Positions 5,430 to 8,345 of a stretch of 8,345 nt of DNA are shown here, piece by piece; position 1 is the stretch's first letter, and each line of letters opens with the position of its first letter. The DNA is from Acidimicrobiia bacterium (GTDB taxonomy: Bacteria; Actinomycetota; Acidimicrobiia; Spongiisociales; ZC4RG35). The DNA lies in the NCBI GenBank assembly GCA_025929005.1, contig JAICND010000045.1:1-8345 (forward strand), in the 5' to 3' direction. The notes beneath the pieces are model-generated. The model had not been told where the DNA came from. It saw nothing but the letters and a program-made list of their open reading frames with translations, and did not search any database. The position numbers and the translations under genes are program-made.

Positions 5430-6737
5430 ATGGCCCCCAGCCTCGACACGATTGCCAACCTCGCCAAGCAGCGCGGGTTCGTCTTCCAGTCCTCGGAGAT
5501 CTACGGCGGCATCCGTTCGGCCTATGACTACGGCCCTCTCGGCGTGGAGCTGCTCCGCAACGTCAAAGACGAGTGGTGGCGTCGGATGGTGCAAGAGAGA
5601 GGCGACGTGGTCGGCCTCGATTCGGCAGTGCTGCAGGCCCGCCAGGTCTGGCAAGCCTCGGGACATGAGTCCGTTTTCACGGACCCGCTGGTGGAGTGCC
5701 GCAACTGCAACCAGCGTTTCCGGCTTGACAAGCTGACCGACTTTCACACCTGTCCCAACTGCGGCGCCAAGGAAAGCTTCACCGAGCCCCGCGCCTTCAA
5801 CCTCATGTTCCGCACGCATACCGGTCCTGTGGAGGACGAGGACAACCTTGTTTACCTGCGCCCAGAGACCGCCCAGGGCATCTTCATCAACTTCGAGAAC
5901 GTGCGGAGAGCTCTGCGTCTGAAGCTGCCCTTTGGCGTGGCCCAGATCGGAAAGTCATTTCGCAACGAGATCACTCCCGGCCAGTTCGTGTTCAGGACCC
6001 GGGAGTTCGAGCAGATGGAGATGGAGTACTTCGTGCACCCTGAGGAGGCCGACCGGCATTTCGAGTATTGGGTCGACGAGCGGGTGAAGTGGTATACCGA
6101 TCTGGGAATGACCGCCGAGAACCTGCGGGTGCGCCCACACGAGCCGGACGAGCTTTCCCACTACTCGGCTGCGACGGTGGACATCGAGTACGCGTTTCCC
6201 TGGGGTTGGGACGAGTTGGAGGGCATCGCCAATCGCACCGACTTCGACCTGCGCCAGCACGCCGAGCATTCAGGCGAAGACCTGCGCTATTTCGAACAAG
6301 ACAGTGGTGAACGTTTCTATCCCTATGTGATCGAGCCGGCCGCGGGGGCGACCCGGACCACATTTGCCTTCTTGATCGACTCCTACCACGAAGAGGAAGT
6401 GCGGGGTGAGACCCGGACCGTGCTGCGGCTGCATCACCGCCTCGCCCCTTACAAGGTGGCGATCCTGCCCCTGTCGAAGAAGGCTGAGCTGATCGAGCCG
6501 GCCGAGAAGCTCGCCGCCGACTTGCGCCGGCACTTCATGCTCGAGGTCGACGTCACTCAGTCGATCGGCCGTCGCTATCGCCGCCAGGACGAGATCGGCA
6601 CTCCCTACGCGGTCACCGTCGATTTCGACACCTTGGAGGATCAGGCGGTGACAGTCCGGGACCGTGACACGATGGAACAGGACCGCATCCCCCTGCCGGG
6701 CGTCCTCACATACCTGAAAGAGCGTCTCGGCCAGTAA
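5430..6737 (+). CDS. glyS: Glycyl-tRNA synthetase, dimeric (eukaryote/archaeal-like) type
   Basis: A 435-residue class II aminoacyl-tRNA synthetase that charges tRNA-Gly with glycine in the cytosol. It is the single-chain homodimeric form, not the alpha/beta two-subunit form. Near the N-terminus is LAKQRGFVFQSSEIYGG (11-27) and the YDYGPLG motif 1 region (32-38). An inserted four-Cys zinc site follows (C90, C93, C108, C111). Motif 2 lies around FGVAQIGKSFRNEITPGQ (168-185), followed by FRTREFEQMEMEYF, and motif 3 is GATRTTFAFL (306-315). The C-terminal third is the anticodon-binding domain (from about 335, LAPYKVAILPLSKK onward). The ATG at 5430 is chosen because it gives the usual MA-x-SLDTIANLAK beginning. 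An in-frame TTG at 5421 precedes the predicted transcription start. There is no ribosome binding site. dnaG follows 97 nt downstream. Confidence 0.96.
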   Translation: MAPSLDTIANLAKQRGFVFQSSEIYGGIRSAYDYGPLGVELLRNVKDEWWRRMVQERGDVVGLDSAVLQARQVWQASGHESVFTDPLVECRNCNQRFRLDKLTDFHTCPNCGAKESFTEPRAFNLMFRTHTGPVEDEDNLVYLRPETAQGIFINFENVRRALRLKLPFGVAQIGKSFRNEITPGQFVFRTREFEQMEMEYFVHPEEADRHFEYWVDERVKWYTDLGMTAENLRVRPHEPDELSHYSAATVDIEYAFPWGWDELEGIANRTDFDLRQHAEHSGEDLRYFEQDSGERFYPYVIEPAAGATRTTFAFLIDSYHEEEVRGETRTVLRLHHRLAPYKVAILPLSKKAELIEPAEKLAADLRRHFMLEVDVTQSIGRRYRRQDEIGTPYAVTVDFDTLEDQAVTVRDRDTMEQDRIPLPGVLTYLKERLGQ

Positions 6738-6799
6738 ATCCGCGAACCCCGGGTTCAGGCTCCCAAAATCGGCAACTACAGCCCCGAGAACGACCCCTC

Positions 6800-6828
6800 T
6801 TCAACCGTTTCCCGGGTGCCGGTAACCT
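6800..6828 (+). promoter_or_regulatory. Candidate leaderless promoter of dnaG (TTCAAC - N17 - TAACCT)
   Basis: TTCAAC (6800-6805, three of six matches to TTGACA) is followed after exactly 17 bases by TAACCT (6823-6828). The transcription start expected seven bases after the -10 box is 6835, the G of the dnaG GTG. No Shine-Dalgarno sequence is present, consistent with a leaderless mRNA. Confidence 0.5.
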
Positions 6829-6834
6829 CAGCCG

Positions 6835-8345
6835 GTGTATCGGCGGGATGACATCGATCGGGTAAGGAGCGCAACCAACCTGATCGATCTGGTCGGGACC
6901 GTGACCACCGTCAAGCGACAGGGACGGTCCCATGTTGCGGTTTGTCCCTTCCATGAGGAGAAGACTCCTTCTCTGCATCTCGACATCGCCCGGGGGCTCT
7001 ATCACTGTTTCGGGTGCGGCAAGGGTGGAGATGTGTTCAGGTTCGTCGAGGAGACCCAGGGTCTCGACTTCAACGAGGCGGTTGAACTCCTTGCCCGCCA
7101 GGCCGGCATTCAGATCGAGGCCGACCCCGGCGCCGCAAAACGCCGGGGCGAACACGAGGAGTTGGTGGAAGCGGTCAGAAGGGCTGTCGACTTCTACCGG
7201 CATCGGCTCAAGTCTGGTCCCGATGCCGGACCCGCTCGCGCCTACCTCCGGAGCCGCGGCATCGACGCCGCCACGGTTGAGGGTTATCAGATCGGGTACG
7301 CACCCGAGGAGGCGGTCTGGGATGTCCTCGTCAAAGAGTTGCGATCGGCCGGTTTCAAAGAGCGCGTCATAGAAAGCGCCGGTCTCGCCCGGCGGGGCCG
7401 CGGGGGCCGTATATACGACGTCTTTCGCAGCCGGATTGTCTTCCCAATCCACGATCTGCGGGGGGACCCGATCGGCTTCGGGGGTCGCGCCATCGGGACC
7501 GCCACCCCGAAGTACCTCAACTCTCCCGACTCGAGGCTATATCAGAAGAGCCAGCTGCTCTACTCACTGCACCGCGCCAAGGGTTCCATCGCCCGGTCGG
7601 GTCAGGCGGTTGTCGTCGAAGGGTATTTCGATGTGATCGCCTGTCATCAGGCTGGAGTCGAGACCGCCGTGGCGACCTGTGGTACCGCTCTCGGTGAGGG
7701 CCACTTCGACCTACTGCGCCGGTTTGCCGACAGGGTCGTCCTCGCCTTCGACTCTGACGTCGCCGGGTCCGGGGCCGCCCTCAAAGGCGGGATGTTGGAG
7801 ACTCCCGTCCGCCTTGATCTCGATCTCCGGGTGGCCGAGATGCCCGACGGGATGGACCCGGCCGACCTCGTGCAGGCAGGTCGGGCACCTGAGTTGGCCA
7901 AGGCCATCGAATCGTCCAGGCCGATGTTGCAGTTTCGACTGGAGAAGGAAGTTGCCAGTTTCGACTTCACTGAGCCCGAGTCCCGGGCCCGAGCCGTCCA
8001 CCGGGTGGCTCCTCTGATCGCCAGGGTCTCTGATGACGTCGCCCGCTCCGAGTACACACGCTTCGCGTCTCGTCTGATCGGGGTGGAACCGCAGACCCTC
8101 GAGAAGGCCATGGGTCGGACCGGACGTACCGCCTCACCACGGGCTCCGGCGGGGGCCGAAGAGGGACCTTCCCGAATCGACGAAGAACTGATGCGGGTAG
8201 TGCTGGCGAATCCGACTGAACTCGACGGAATCGAAATCGGCCCTGAACTATTCACCACAGAGGTGTTCAGGGCAGCCATGGCTGTTCTCAACCAACGACG
8301 GCTGAGCACCCCGGCCGGCACTCCCCTCTCGCTGGAGGGAATCGA
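6835..8345 (+). CDS. dnaG: DNA primase DnaG (partial, 3' end beyond window)
   Basis: DnaG makes the RNA primers for lagging-strand synthesis and acts with the DnaB helicase. About 503 codons are present of a usual 600 or so; the frame runs open to the window end. The N-terminal CHC2 zinc domain has C37-P-F-H40 and C58-F-G-C61. The RNA polymerase basic domain follows (about 108-255), with the GRIYDVFRSRIVFPIHD and GFGGRAI stretches at 191-220 and PKYLNSPDS (225-233). The TOPRIM catalytic core shows VEGYFDV (261-267, E262), VATCGTALGE (279-288) and FDSDVAG (305-311, the metal-binding D306 and D308; FDGD is more usual). After about residue 430 comes the start of the C-terminal DnaB-binding domain (ELMRVVLANP). 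The GTG at 6835 was chosen because it gives the normal short lead into DDIDRVRSATNLIDLVG, and a -10 box lies exactly upstream. Confidence 0.96.
   Translation, partial: MYRRDDIDRVRSATNLIDLVGTVTTVKRQGRSHVAVCPFHEEKTPSLHLDIARGLYHCFGCGKGGDVFRFVEETQGLDFNEAVELLARQAGIQIEADPGAAKRRGEHEELVEAVRRAVDFYRHRLKSGPDAGPARAYLRSRGIDAATVEGYQIGYAPEEAVWDVLVKELRSAGFKERVIESAGLARRGRGGRIYDVFRSRIVFPIHDLRGDPIGFGGRAIGTATPKYLNSPDSRLYQKSQLLYSLHRAKGSIARSGQAVVVEGYFDVIACHQAGVETAVATCGTALGEGHFDLLRRFADRVVLAFDSDVAGSGAALKGGMLETPVRLDLDLRVAEMPDGMDPADLVQAGRAPELAKAIESSRPMLQFRLEKEVASFDFTEPESRARAVHRVAPLIARVSDDVARSEYTRFASRLIGVEPQTLEKAMGRTGRTASPRAPAGAEEGPSRIDEELMRVVLANPTELDGIEIGPELFTTEVFRAAMAVLNQRRLSTPAGTPLSLEGI

Noticed and set aside
6744..6756. 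GAACCC-C-GGGTTC inverted repeat after glyS as a terminator
   Set aside because: The loop would be a single base and no T-rich tract follows, so it is a poor intrinsic terminator.
6706..7452. 248-codon open frame on the minus strand across the glyS-dnaG junction
   Set aside because: It overlaps the dnaG start, zinc domain and promoter, and the translation shows no recognisable domain.
7647..8321. 224-codon open frame on the minus strand inside dnaG
   Set aside because: It is opposite the TOPRIM and later part of DnaG, with Ser/Arg-rich composition and no recognisable motifs.

Overview
The window looks like a chromosomal housekeeping segment from a GC-rich actinobacterium (Actinomycetota), possibly an uncultured Acidimicrobiia-like lineage. 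That assignment is inference. It rests on GC-rich codon use, on GTG starts, on start codons sitting directly behind TAnnnT -10 boxes (leaderless style), and on the gene order era - recO - uppS - glyS - dnaG, which from memory is the order in mycobacteria and relatives. There are no tRNA or rRNA genes, CRISPR arrays, insertion sequences or prophage genes, and no gene-free stretch longer than 300 bases.

Left part (1-2551): the last 49 codons of era (a KH-domain GTPase for ribosome assembly), then a SirB1/transglutaminase-like protein. A small pterin-4a-carbinolamine dehydratase lies tail-to-tail with it on the minus strand. recO (recombination mediator) follows and overlaps uppS (undecaprenyl diphosphate synthase, cell-wall lipid carrier). 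The dehydratase and recO diverge from a 35-bp gap that holds two mirror-image -10 boxes.

Middle part (2472-4283): this is the most interesting piece. A five-helix membrane protein of unknown function on the minus strand is divergent from an ECF-type RNA polymerase sigma factor. The sigma gene overlaps by ATGA a four-helix membrane protein that is a candidate anti-sigma factor or sensor. The gap between the divergent genes is a perfectly symmetric double promoter. A 12-bp sequence (GTTCGTCTGTAT) is repeated in inverted orientation, each copy 15 nt downstream of a GTCACC box, and the two GTCACC boxes form a central palindrome. This is what a sigma factor driving its own operon and its divergent target from identical promoters would look like, so the three genes may form a self-contained envelope-signalling module.

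Right part (4280-8345): nagA (N-acetylglucosamine-6-phosphate deacetylase) on the minus strand, tail-to-tail with the sigma operon. It is divergent from glyS (dimeric glycyl-tRNA synthetase), which is followed by dnaG (primase), cut by the window end after about 503 codons. dnaG has a GTG start exactly where transcription should begin behind a TAACCT box.

Overall the region combines translation (era, glyS), replication and repair (dnaG, recO) and envelope and amino-sugar metabolism (uppS, nagA), with a sigma-factor regulatory cassette inserted between uppS and nagA/glyS.
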